Shown: one piece after another, positions 10,497 to 19,667 of the stretch | Layout of the letters: each line of letters begins with the position of its first letter | Numbering within the stretch: the stretch's first letter is position 1 | NCBI GenBank assembly: GCA_014529385.2 | Contig: CM043955.1 | Span: forward strand, 148,133,640-148,197,639 | DNA length: 64,000 nt | Direction: 5' to 3' | DNA from: Adiantum capillus-veneris | Lineage: Eukaryota; Streptophyta; Polypodiopsida; Polypodiales; Pteridaceae | Made by a program: the position numbers and the translations under genes | Notes under the pieces: model-generated | Databases searched by the model: none | What the model saw: the letters and a program-made list of their open reading frames with translations, nothing else | Told to the model about the DNA's origin: nothing

Positions 10497-11468
10497 TATT
10501 GGGGGCAATCGTAGCATAGCCTAATCAACCCAAGACCAACAAAGTTATCATTCCTAGGATCTATGACCCGGCTAGGGCATGGAAGTACGAGCATCGATGA
10601 ATAGAATGAGAGGATTCAAGAGTATGCTCATCCAATGCAACAGAGGTTAGTTATTAAATCACTAACTCTAATCACATCATCAATCAAGCATCTCCTAGAC
10701 ACATTAAGCCTACCAAAGTCTGACTTACCATATACTAGAATCTCTAAGCACACTAATGATAAGCACACACTAATTGCATTGGTGTTGGCCTCTCCAATCA
10801 CCACATGTGAATCAAGGCACTTCATCAAAAGCTACACACATAAGGTGAATGGTGCTAGAGTTTCATAAAACCTATCCACACACAAGCAAACAATAGGAAA
10901 CACATACTAATTACAAGATTAAGAACCAACTTAATCAACCTAATTAGTGATGTTAAATATCACAAACCGAGTGCTTATAGAAGGATCAGAGTGGTTAATA
11001 GCAAGAAGTCATCACACATACTCAAATCTAGAATACTAAGAAATGTGAAACTACTTCATGACATAATGGAATAGAGAAGTAGAATAATGAGAAAGTAGAG
11101 ATTAGATTAAGAAAGCTTATCTAATTACAATGGATTAGCACTAACCTCTTAAGCATGGGCATTAAGCTCACGGCTAGGTCATCCATAGAGTGAATACTCA
11201 AGAGAGAGAGAGAGATCTCAAAAGTGGATTCTCAAGAGTGGATACTCAAGAATGAAGCCTCCTTGCATAAAGGCTTCCTTATAAAGGCTTTCATTATAAT
11301 CCCTTCTACTATAGGTTTAAGTTTGAGCCTCCTAGCTAGCATATACAACTTTGGAACTCCCAATGATCCCAAACCTTATACAAAGTGAGTAGAAAACATT
11401 GTGCACATCCATAGCATATCTCTCGCTTGATGCATAATCGGTGTAGTCTGTGTTAGCCGCTGCTAACA
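10497..11468 (-). repeat. 5' LTR of element 6 (972 bp)
   Basis: Minus strand starts TGTTAGCAGCGGCTAACACAG and ends CCCCCAATA (expected CA altered to TA), two bases before the PBS. It is homologous to the LTR at 25974-27055 and shares its first 20 bases with the LTRs of element 4. A short GA microsatellite lies near 11202-11213. Confidence 0.8.
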
Positions 11469-11981
11469 AAGACATTACAAACTCTTTGGTTTTTGATCTT
11501 CTACACTAGTAGCACCCATTGCGGATTGTAGGACATCTAACCAACCCATCTCATAGGTGTGACCTATGTATAGGCCGGTTAAAGTCTCTGTTTGTAGTTC
11601 ATACTCCTAGTTCTCATTTAGAAATGCTCCATCTAGGATAGAGGTGCTAGGGGTGTCCATTGAACTAGATGCAATGTGGTTCAATTTTGTTTGACCCTTA
11701 GTGGTTGCTAATTCAGGAGCACTTGATTGCTCAACTAGCATGGATGTTGACATAGGGGCCTTCGTGTTTAGCTCTCTCCATTGCTCTGCCTTGCACAAGC
11801 TCTTGATTTCCTTTTTCCTCACTGTAAGGATATATCACTCAACCTCTTGCACTTTGGCAAGGCTTCTACCATCTGGTATTATAACCTCGGAGGGGAATAG
11901 CTCTAAAGAGTCAGGGGTGCAATGAATGGAGTATTCACATGCACACTCTCTAGGAGCATGGGATCTGCATTGGTCATATTG
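11469..11981 (-). pseudogene. Gag fragment of the element-2 family
   Basis: Minus-strand translation (for example ILDGAFLNEN and KAPMSTSMLVEQSSAPELA) aligns with the N-terminal Gag of element 2 at about 55770-56290 (LDGIFLNENWEYDL, KAPMTTIMPAKQPSAPKVA). Only this ~510-bp piece is present, with stops. It is bounded at 11468 by the LTR of element 6 and at 11982 by plus-strand LARD DNA. It shows that a copy of the element-2 family stood here before being broken up. Confidence 0.75.
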
Positions 11982-12507
11982 GTAAGTACATCAATTGGGA
12001 ATCAATGTAGATTACTCAATTGATATGCAACGGGAGATTATTATATATGTATTACCATTGAAGGATATGCCAGTTTGAGTGGATATGGTAAGAAACTTTG
12101 TGTATTTGCAATTCCATAATCATGACCGTGTAACATTGCGAACCAAAATGACAAGTCTAATGGGGTTTGGATGATTTTAAACAATGGAATTGAGCAACTC
12201 ATACTGAAAATATTGGTAATGAAATTTGGACTTGGCAATAAAAGGAGTCCATTAGATCTGCATTGCTCAATTAAAAGAATTTTGTGTCATAAAATCTAAT
12301 ATCTAATCAACCCAAATGATTTTATCATATTAAAATGATCACTTAATGTGGGAGAATAAACGGGAATGAGGGTTAAGATATAGATGTGCTTATAGATCTA
12401 TTTCAATACGGGGCCAATGGTAAAGAGACCCAAATGAGAAATGGTCTATCAAAGAGCAAGTCTAACCAATGGAGCAAAAGGTAAGTGTTAAAAGCCTTAA
12501 GACATAG
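11982..12507 (+). repeat. LARD internal fragment
   Basis: Strongly similar to 28430-28985, both running from ATTGGTAAG to AAGCCTTAAGACAT, apart from a ~40-base indel. More distantly similar to 39400-39660 in element 4. It is non-coding internal sequence of a LARD in plus orientation. Confidence 0.75.
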
Positions 12508-12927
12508 TCTTTAATTTTTAAACTTTAGTCAATTAAGGTCCAAGCAGGCAAGGGAGCAGCTTGCTTAAGCAAGGGTTGTGCTTAAGCAGGCCACCTGCCT
12601 GCTTACAAAGTTCAAAGAACTTGCTACAAAGAAGGGGGCGAGCCCTACAAAGGAGGGAGGTGAGTAGTGTATGTGCACCTCAACAAGGGCCCATACTCTC
12701 ATGAGAGGAAAGGGGCCACATGTCAGGTGTAGAGGCACGCTGCTCAAGCAGGCAAGGGTTGTGCTTAAGCAAGGGCACCCCCTTAGCTTAACCTCACAAG
12801 AGGGAAAGAAGGAAATTTGTCAAGAGACTACACACCTTGCCTTAAAGGGAGCCAAGCTCTCATTGGCTAGAGGGCTACATGGCCCAATGAGCTTCAAGGG
12901 AAGCCTAGGAAAGGAAGTTGACCAAGC

Positions 12928-13017
<90 letters not shown>

Positions 13018-13227
13018 TTGAGCATCCCACGAGCCCTCTCCCTCTCTCATTCTTCTCTTCACACACTCTTGTGAGGCAATAACTTAATCTCCTTCAAGCT
13101 TGAGAAGTTGAGTGCCTACTACAATAAGCTCTTGGCTATGGATGCACATCCACACAAGAGAATGATTATGCTTGCTTATCAATCTCTCTAATCTCCATTA
13201 TCACTATGCTAAGCTATGCTACAAGAG
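12508..13227 (+). repeat. Left part of a putative copia-type LTR, split by element 1
   Basis: Together with 21912-22433 this segment ends in ...CCATTACA, followed after one base by a tRNA-iMet PBS (22435-22446), the structure of a 5' LTR. The LTR start could not be fixed. The segment contains near-direct repeats around 12540-12595 and 12741-12775 (CAAGCAGGCAAGG and GGTTGTGCTTAAGCA) and the CT/CA microsatellite 12931-13015. Confidence 0.4.
12931..13015 (+). repeat. (CT)n(CA)n microsatellite
   Basis: About 34 bases of CT followed by about 50 bases of CA, uninterrupted. Confidence 0.95.
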
Positions 13228-13533
13228 TGTTAACCCTCACGGCTCACGGACACCCTATCGCCTACGACGGACACTGTAACCATATTATGTATTATTTAGA
13301 GTCAGGCACCGGGCTTGTCGGACCAATAGGGAAAGGTAGAGTGATCGCCGATGAGAGGCGCACTTTAACTGGGACATTCAAGGGATTAGTTGGCTAAGCA
13401 TGGGCGCCCAAGTGTGAATGGGGTGAGCTCCTATAAAAGCCAACTAAACCTAATTTTTACTCATTCTCTCATTTGTGCAATAGAAGAGTGCTCTTGCTCC
13501 ATCTCCATCTCCATCTTCTTCTTCTTCACCTCC

Positions 13534-13583
<50 letters not shown>

Positions 13584-13833
13584 GAGAGTGTGTGTGCGAT
13601 CGAGCATTACGAAGGCACGACGGCGGCAAGGCGGTTGAGCGCGGCACGACTGCAGCTTCTTCTTCATCGCGGCGAGGAATCCACCACGAAGGCGAGCGTA
13701 GAGCGGTGAGTGACACACCCTTTGTTCTCTTGAGCTTGCTAGTTTAGGCTTGTTGTGTGCTTGGAGCCGTTTGTGGCTCGCACACGGTGTATTGGCAAGT
13801 CCCTTGCTTCGACAGTGCGGCAAGGAGCGCACA
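13228..13833 (+). repeat. 5' LTR of element 1 (606 bp)
   Basis: TGTTAACC...GCGCACA. It contains a TATA box at 13432-13438 and, about 100 bases further on, a (TG)n(AG)n tract at 13532-13588. It matches 21303-21906 with one base change (GAGGAATCC versus GAGAAATCC) plus microsatellite length differences. Confidence 0.95.
13432..13438 (+). promoter_or_regulatory. TATA box, 5' LTR of element 1
   Basis: TATAAAA in the context CTCCTATAAAAGCC, conserved in the 3' LTR (21507-21513). It is the likely core promoter for the element transcript. Confidence 0.7.
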
Positions 13834-13838
13834 TTTTT

Positions 13839-13856
13839 TGGCGCCGCTGCCGGGGA
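13839..13856 (+). other. Primer-binding site, tRNA-Asp type (element 1)
   Basis: TGGCGCCGCTGCCGGGGA matches 17 of 18 bases complementary to plant tRNA-Asp(GUC), five bases after the LTR. Confidence 0.85.
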
Positions 13857-13947
13857 TATGCCCTACACTAAGCTCGGTTAGCACTTTACGCTTCCTTGTG
13901 GTGCAATTTGTATCATAGGAAAGGCAGGGAAGGAGTGTGTGGAGATT

Positions 13948-14125
13948 TCTGTTTTTTGCGTTTTCTGCATTTTCTGTCAAGTTTCAATTTCTGCTATTGT
14001 CTGTGCTTTTTCAATTTTCTGCATTTCTTGCGTTTTTTCAATTTCTGCAATTTCTGCATTTTCAATTTCGGCGTTTTCAATTTCTGCAATTTTCTGCATT
14101 TCTGCGTTTTTTCAATTTTCTGCCT
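13948..14125 (+). repeat. Degenerate TTTCTGCATTTTC-type repeats in the 5' leader
   Basis: More than ten copies of short T-rich units (TTTCTGCA, TTTCAATTT, GCGTTTTC) lie in tandem between the PBS and gag. Element 2 has a different sequence in this position, so the array is particular to element 1. Confidence 0.75.
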
Positions 14126-14506
14126 CAGTCCTCAGTCTTATGATATATACTAGACTCACTCTTATATATATACCCTACTCCCTCAAGAGATAATGAGAGC
14201 ATGTGGGACAAGTCCTCCACTCTCCTCCTTTCTCTTCCCACTTGCACCCTTAGACTTTCTAGTTTGGGCCTAGTTCCCTACTGGAAATTGACAGTTTTAG
14301 GGATTCCGAGGGCATAGAGTGACCAAACTGAGGGCTGTAAAGCACGGCACGACCCTCTGACCGATACGCTCGTTTCGAGCTATCACACGGCCCATTCCAC
14401 GACACGCTCTAAAAAATCTAGCAAAAAAACAAACAAAAAACACGCTAAAAACTAGTCACAAGGCCTCCTAGAGCAGCTTTTTGACACCTTAGGGTATCAG
14501 AAGCAC

Positions 14507-14743
14507 ATGTACTTACGCTCTGGGCGGGTCCTAGAACACGAGCATATTGAGGGTGCCTCTGTTCATACGGACACCCATTACCCATCCACGATAAGCTCTA
14601 GACCCTCAGCGGGGACACAAGGTAGCACCACCCAAGACCCTAAAATAGCCGCTAGTGATTCCTCCTCCGACTCAGAAATCATGGAAGCATACCCTACCCA
14701 AAACACTGAGAGAGAAGGCCATGCACCTCCCGAAGCTCCATAG
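14507..14743 (+). CDS. N-terminal part of Gag, element 1 (cut by an amber stop)
   Basis: Starts with ATG in MYLRSGRVLEHEHIEGAS, which matches MNLRSRRVLEHEHIGSAS at the Gag start of element 2 (56643 on the minus strand). It ends at TAG 14741-14743 and is in the same frame as the ORF beginning at 14756. In element 2 no stop interrupts this region, so full-length Gag here would need readthrough or internal initiation at 14756. Confidence 0.7.
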   Translation: MYLRSGRVLEHEHIEGASVHTDTHYPSTISSRPSAGTQGSTTQDPKIAASDSSSDSEIMEAYPTQNTEREGHAPPEAP

Positions 14744-14755
14744 CCTAGTACTAGT

Positions 14756-16741
14756 ATGTTTAGCCATTTCATGGAAACATTAGGTAGAGCTACTCGCTCG
14801 GAACATGATGCAAATGAAGCACACGAAGGGGGTGGGGAAGTGGAATCTCCTTTCACATCGCACGTGGACCCCACACCCCCAAAGAGTGTCCATGTGGATA
14901 TCCTACCAACTTCTTACCAAGAAGGCCCTGTTGAGTTGCCTCCTTCAGAAGTTCCCTCTAGAGTACCGTTGGTGACAAGTAAAACCACGGGGAGCAACAT
15001 TGCTTCTACCTCAAAAGAAACCGTTAACACGTCGACTCTAGAAGGATTGTTCATTAATGATCGTTGGACATACGACCTCCACACTGAGGTGTTGACGGAT
15101 CTACACTCTGGCCACGCCTACCATGTAGGATGGATAGAGATTGTACAATCCACCTCTAGTGCCACGAGCATCGAAGATCAACAGAAAATGATCTGTAATG
15201 TTATCCATGGCATTATTCAATCAGAAAGGCAAAACCGAGGGGTAAATATACTCTCAACTGGCCCCATGAGATTTCTGGATACGAGCAAGGCTCAACAGCC
15301 TACTCTATCACAAATGGAGACTCCTCTAATGAGCCCCATGGACCCATCTTACGTCATTTCACCTGGGGTCTTTATGCAATCTGAGCCTCCGAGCGAAAAC
15401 TTTAGCTTCCCTAACTTGGCTCAACCCTCTATCAAGGAAAACACAGTGCTCACTCCAGGGATAAGCCTGACAGAGAATGTACCGATGACATCTACGGTTA
15501 GCGCAGTGCCACTACCTAGTGTCGTAGTACCTAATATGGGGCCTCGACCATATGTGCCTCTAGCCCCTTATGCACACATGGCCCCCACACCTCCAATAGT
15601 ACCACTTGTTTACGCTCCTCGAGTGCCGCTCCCTAGCCCTTATCCGAGTGGACCTAAGCCCGGTTATGTTCCATATCCTACATCATCCACATATATGCCA
15701 AGACCGGCACCCGTCCCTCTCCCACATATGATTCCAAGAGTACCTCCACCGGCCCTGCCTCCTCACATAGGTGACTTGGCAGCGTTTGCTCAAACCATAG
15801 GTCGATCTATCGCGGAAAATATGCGTCACGCATCTGATAGAGAGCCTAGAAGTAAGGCAGTACAAATTGCCAAACTCACGCAAAAATTCAATGGGGACGA
15901 AGATGCTAGGAAACACATTGAAGTGTTTGAACAAGTATGTGATTCCTTAGGGGAACGCAACGAACTACATAAGTGCAATGCCTTAAGCTTGACATTAAGT
16001 GGGAAGGCTGGAGATTGGTATAGGACCCTAAGGGTGGACGAGAAAACAATCTACCCTACCCTTCGAAGGTTGTTTCTAAAGGAGTACATACGAGAAGGTG
16101 TGCTTTGGGGTGTAGCATCTCAGCTACAGAAGGCCGAACGTAAGGAAGGAGAGTCAGTAAGGGACTTCATTAGTCGTCTAAAGCACTTAAACTCTCGTTG
16201 CCCTATAAATGAGCGCTTCAACAATAACCAACTGCTTGATCGATTCATTCGAGGGTTGAGGAATGAAGGAATCTATAATGGACTAGTGATTAGAGGTATC
16301 ACAACCTGGGAAGATGTCACTGCCAATGCAATCCAACTAGAGGACAACTTGATGATAGCAGGCATGAGGGTGTTTAGTGACACGAGATCCACTAGCTCAC
16401 AAGCCATTGAGTATGAACCCATGACTGCAAAGCCCATTGCCAATGAGCCAAAGGTATTTGAGACATTCTTGACAGACCTCACCAAGGCAATCCAAGAGTC
16501 TCTTAAGGATAATCGACCCCCTCAAAATAGTCACATGTATCCAAGAAGGGAGCAACAATGGTGTTCCATTTGCTTAGGTCCACATATCACTAGTGAGTGC
16601 CCTACGTTTAGAGTAAAATTTAATGGAACTTGCAACGCATGTGGTAGGTATGGTCACCAAGCTAAGGATTGTTTAATGATCAAACGTATGATGGCAAATA
16701 GACCACCTGTAGCCTGGACGGATGCCTACTCCACCTGTTGA
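14756..16741 (+). CDS. gag: Gag protein of element 1 (661 aa)
   Basis: Residues 1-360 are Pro/Ser/Thr-rich and poorly conserved. Residues about 365-540 form a retrotransposon Gag domain (Retrotrans_gag type) with KLTQKFNGDEDARKHIEVF, LSGKAGDWYRTL and LFLKEYIREG. Two zinc knuckles follow: CSICLGPHITSEC (CX2CX3HX4C, about residue 602) and CNACGRYGHQAKDC (canonical CX2CX4HX4C, about residue 625). The protein would assemble the cytoplasmic particle and bind the RNA. The ORF ends at 16741, overlapping the next ORF (starting 16722) by 20 bases in the +1 frame. Element 2 is continuous at that point, with extra residues around ADSPRVPALMPTPP, so the break in element 1 looks like a deletion that shifted the frame. 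Confidence 0.88.
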   Translation: MFSHFMETLGRATRSEHDANEAHEGGGEVESPFTSHVDPTPPKSVHVDILPTSYQEGPVELPPSEVPSRVPLVTSKTTGSNIASTSKETVNTSTLEGLFINDRWTYDLHTEVLTDLHSGHAYHVGWIEIVQSTSSATSIEDQQKMICNVIHGIIQSERQNRGVNILSTGPMRFLDTSKAQQPTLSQMETPLMSPMDPSYVISPGVFMQSEPPSENFSFPNLAQPSIKENTVLTPGISLTENVPMTSTVSAVPLPSVVVPNMGPRPYVPLAPYAHMAPTPPIVPLVYAPRVPLPSPYPSGPKPGYVPYPTSSTYMPRPAPVPLPHMIPRVPPPALPPHIGDLAAFAQTIGRSIAENMRHASDREPRSKAVQIAKLTQKFNGDEDARKHIEVFEQVCDSLGERNELHKCNALSLTLSGKAGDWYRTLRVDEKTIYPTLRRLFLKEYIREGVLWGVASQLQKAERKEGESVRDFISRLKHLNSRCPINERFNNNQLLDRFIRGLRNEGIYNGLVIRGITTWEDVTANAIQLEDNLMIAGMRVFSDTRSTSSQAIEYEPMTAKPIANEPKVFETFLTDLTKAIQESLKDNRPPQNSHMYPRREQQWCSICLGPHITSECPTFRVKFNGTCNACGRYGHQAKDCLMIKRMMANRPPVAWTDAYSTC

Positions 16742-19193
16742 GCAACTACCGCAACACATGGTCCCTAGATCTCAAAATGTTGTACAAGCGACACCGCTAC
16801 CACCTCCTGTGCTAGGACCGCAGCCCCCGCATCCAAGAGTCGCCCCTATGAACCAAGTGGGTTGCGAGCCATCAAATGCTTATCCAGATGGCTGTGAGGA
16901 GGAAATAGACACTAGTATTGCCTACGGACTTGATACATTGGAAGAGTGTCCTATATACTACATGGAAGATTGTTGGGGGCAAGTCAAGCCGGTTTATCAA
17001 GCTGCTGCTCTCGCATCCAGAGGTCAAAATATCAACACCCAGGCTAGGAGGCCACCTCTTCAATGCTACAAGTGTGGTGGACCACATCGGGTAGAGGAGT
17101 GCCCTATTAGGCTGCAAAAGAATGCTGCACAGATGCAAATGAATCAAGGGAGCACGTCTGCAATGCCAATACTCACATGTAATCGTTGTGGCATAGATCA
17201 CTTGATTGCCCAATGCTCCTATAACCCAAATGCGCCTAAAATCACACCCCTAAATTTGGTCGAAATTGCTAGTGTGACATCGCCAATACCACCCGTTGCA
17301 CCCGCTTATGCGATTACACGGTCCATGCTTCAAGGGCCAGGCCATATCCTCGAAGAGAGAGATATCGCGTCAGTTATCCAAGCAAAGAGAAAGAAGACAC
17401 GAAGGAAGAAGTCGCAGAATACGGAAAATTCAAAGCCAAGTTCCAAAACAAACATAGGAACAGGAGATGACCCCGTGTATAGGAATGACCTCGAGGATGA
17501 TTCAGATTCAGTCGAGACAATGGAGACTAGAACCAATACCACAAAGGGAAAGACCGACAAAGAAAACCGTAACATGGAACCAAATGAAAACCGAATAAGA
17601 GAAAACCATAAAGAGCCTCTGAAAACACCACAAGTGTTTCCAAATCCAATCCAAGACCCCCAAGATAAACCACAGGGGCAAAAAGGGAAGAATCGTAAAA
17701 AGAAGATTGGGACGTACCCAAACCCAGTAGACAAGATTGAGCAGGTGAAACATCTAAGAGGTTTAGTGGAGGAGACTCAAAGGAAACTAGAACCAGAACC
17801 CATGCATGTCAAAATTCATGACACAGTGTTTCCCACGCAAGTTCATCCACCCCACATGAACCATAGACCGTTAGCCATATCTAGTATCATCCAAGAAGGG
17901 AGTGAGGACGGGACATCAGAAAGTGAGCATACACCCTTCTTGTTGGAAAGGATGTTTAACGAAGGAATACCTGATCCCATTGAGGAATATGAGATTCCAT
18001 CCTCACCAGTTCCTAGTCAAGGACCTACACCCTGCAAAACGCCAATGAATGTTGCCAAACTAGTGGACTTCATGTCTTCTGAGGTCCGAACCACGATCAT
18101 AGCAAAGCTGTATGGAGATCCTGAGTTATTCCTTGCACTTCGAGCATTCCTTAACGGAGAGCTACGAACGGGATTACCGCAGTTTGCGCAACCAAATAGT
18201 CCTGACTCGATTATGATTGATGAGGAAAATCATGTGCAATCACTTGACTTAGATGGACACGAGTCTGTGATCCAGGTACCCATTAACGAATTAGGGCAGT
18301 ATTTTGAAGGCAACGAGTCTAATGCGACCCTACCCATCACTACCAAGGGATTGACTATAAAGGGAATTCTTGATGGTGGTGCGGGAGTTAGCATCGTTAC
18401 AAAAGATTGTTGGGAATCCATGGGAAAGCCCTGCCTCAGTGTTACTAACATTGTGGTAAAGATGGAAAATGGTACCATAGCCAAACCTATGGGGATGCTA
18501 AAGGATCTTAAGATCAAAGTTCTAGGACACAAGGTACGACATACGTTCATTGTAATGGATTTCTCTAAACAACTTATGTCATATGAAATGATTTTAGGAC
18601 GACCATTCATGAGGGAAGCACAAATGGTTCATGATTGGTCTAAAAATCATGTCTATTTGCAATTCCAAGACTCTGTCCTTAGAGTGGATTTGGTGACTGG
18701 TAAGGTACACCCCTTAGGGAGTAAAACCATTATTGATCATCGCTCTGACACCACAGTTCACTCGGCCCCACTACAATATTGTTACACTAATTGTAAGAAG
18801 GATACAGACATTGGCCAAGATTCTCCTTATATGGATATCTTACCTGGGATGACTGAGTCGGACAATGTGGATTGGGTCCACCTAGCATCAACCATAGACA
18901 CTTGGGGAAATAGGGGGACGACCTGGGTAACACCTGAGGGGGATGAAATGCCTATACCCTTAAATATGCTACAAGCAATGCATATCGCTTCCGACAAGAC
19001 TCATCCTAATGTAACGAAGAAAACATACAAGTGGGTCCCTAAAGCTTCTTTAGTGACCATAGCTAGTGCTAAAAAACAGAAGCCTTGTAAGAAAAGTACC
19101 ACTCGCTCCAAGAAAAGTAAGAAAATGTTGCGATGGATCCCTAAACGACTATTGGAAGGCCAAGGCTACTATCAAGGAAACGATCAAATCTAG
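16722..19193 (+). CDS. Zinc knuckle-protease-tail polyprotein of element 1 (823 aa)
   Basis: Contains two more zinc knuckles, CYKCGGPHRVEEC (about residue 114) and CNRCGIDHLIAQC (about residue 153). A basic KKTRRKKS patch and a charged linker follow. The retropepsin domain has active-site GILDGGAGVSIV (about residue 548) and distal MILGRPFMREA (about residue 623). D-G-G in place of D-T/S-G is usual in plant Tat-lineage proteases. After WVTPEGDEMPI the frame jumps to tail sequence (TYKWVPK, LRWIPKRLLEGQG), skipping RT, RNase H and integrase. The ORF ends at TAG 19191-19193, where element 2 has Trp (TGG) in QIWVPK. The reading frame continues open beyond it. Confidence 0.85.
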   Translation: MPTPPVEQLPQHMVPRSQNVVQATPLPPPVLGPQPPHPRVAPMNQVGCEPSNAYPDGCEEEIDTSIAYGLDTLEECPIYYMEDCWGQVKPVYQAAALASRGQNINTQARRPPLQCYKCGGPHRVEECPIRLQKNAAQMQMNQGSTSAMPILTCNRCGIDHLIAQCSYNPNAPKITPLNLVEIASVTSPIPPVAPAYAITRSMLQGPGHILEERDIASVIQAKRKKTRRKKSQNTENSKPSSKTNIGTGDDPVYRNDLEDDSDSVETMETRTNTTKGKTDKENRNMEPNENRIRENHKEPLKTPQVFPNPIQDPQDKPQGQKGKNRKKKIGTYPNPVDKIEQVKHLRGLVEETQRKLEPEPMHVKIHDTVFPTQVHPPHMNHRPLAISSIIQEGSEDGTSESEHTPFLLERMFNEGIPDPIEEYEIPSSPVPSQGPTPCKTPMNVAKLVDFMSSEVRTTIIAKLYGDPELFLALRAFLNGELRTGLPQFAQPNSPDSIMIDEENHVQSLDLDGHESVIQVPINELGQYFEGNESNATLPITTKGLTIKGILDGGAGVSIVTKDCWESMGKPCLSVTNIVVKMENGTIAKPMGMLKDLKIKVLGHKVRHTFIVMDFSKQLMSYEMILGRPFMREAQMVHDWSKNHVYLQFQDSVLRVDLVTGKVHPLGSKTIIDHRSDTTVHSAPLQYCYTNCKKDTDIGQDSPYMDILPGMTESDNVDWVHLASTIDTWGNRGTTWVTPEGDEMPIPLNMLQAMHIASDKTHPNVTKKTYKWVPKASLVTIASAKKQKPCKKSTTRSKKSKKMLRWIPKRLLEGQGYYQGNDQI

Positions 19194-19667
19194 GTGCCAA
19201 AACGTAGATTGTGCTCTTACCTATCACCTGACCCAAGTGAGCCCAATCCCGTAGCTCCAAAACGAATCAATGATCGTGGAAAGAAAAAAATCACAGAATG
19301 CTATACACCCGCTCCCGAGCTAGTTTGGGTACCAAAGAAAGAACGATTTGTTCCACCTAGCTCAGGAAGGGGGGAGTCCCATGAAGATTCTAGCTCCTCA
19401 TGTAATACATCCATAGAGGTAAAAGCTTCTACACAGCCTCCATCTATTGTAGTGGACCTCCATGAAGCTACAAAAGAATCCGCACCTCCCAGTGTTCAAG
19501 AATCACCTAATGAACCACTTCAAGTTCGATTCTGGGAGAGTACCTTACCACTGTTGCAACTTGACGAGGCACCTAGGGTAATAGAAAACTACTGGCAAAA
19601 ATCCTCACCTATTACCAACTGGAACAATTGGTTTCAAAGGGTGACAAGCTCATTTCAAATGGTATGA
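19194..19667 (+). CDS. C-terminal W-P-K tail of element 1, in frame after an amber codon
   Basis: 157 codons in the same frame as the preceding ORF. It contains ELVWVPKKERFVPPSSGRG and the end motif NNWFQRVTSSFQMV, both conserved in elements 2 (47421 onward, minus) and 3. It would be made only by readthrough of TAG 19191-19193 or is lost in this copy. It ends seven bases before the internal PPT-like tract. Confidence 0.65.
   Translation: MPKRRLCSYLSPDPSEPNPVAPKRINDRGKKKITECYTPAPELVWVPKKERFVPPSSGRGESHEDSSSSCNTSIEVKASTQPPSIVVDLHEATKESAPPSVQESPNEPLQVRFWESTLPLLQLDEAPRVIENYWQKSSPITNWNNWFQRVTSSFQMV

Larger units (their letters stand above)
8952..11468 (-). mobile_element. Element 6: LARD-type LTR element, 5' part
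   Basis: Runs on the minus strand: 5' LTR (11468 down to 10497), tRNA-Asp PBS, then about 1.5 kb of non-coding internal DNA matching 27056-28420 of element 5 in the opposite orientation. No coding capacity of its own. No 3' LTR was found, so the element is truncated or rearranged near 8952. It sits in a gag fragment of the element-2 family that begins at 11469. Confidence 0.7.

Noticed and set aside
13461-13832. Long open frames within LTRs (also 21525-21905, 35979-36311, 57774-58112)
   Set aside because: They translate dinucleotide microsatellites (His-Thr, Ser-Leu, Arg-Glu runs) on both strands and are not genes.
13896-14193. Three Phe-rich ORFs in the element 1 leader
   Set aside because: They come from the T-rich TTTCTGCA repeat array in all three frames.
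18372-18384. D-G-G in the element 1 protease as a dead active site
   Set aside because: D-G-G-type motifs are usual in plant Tat-lineage retropepsins, so this alone is not evidence of inactivation.
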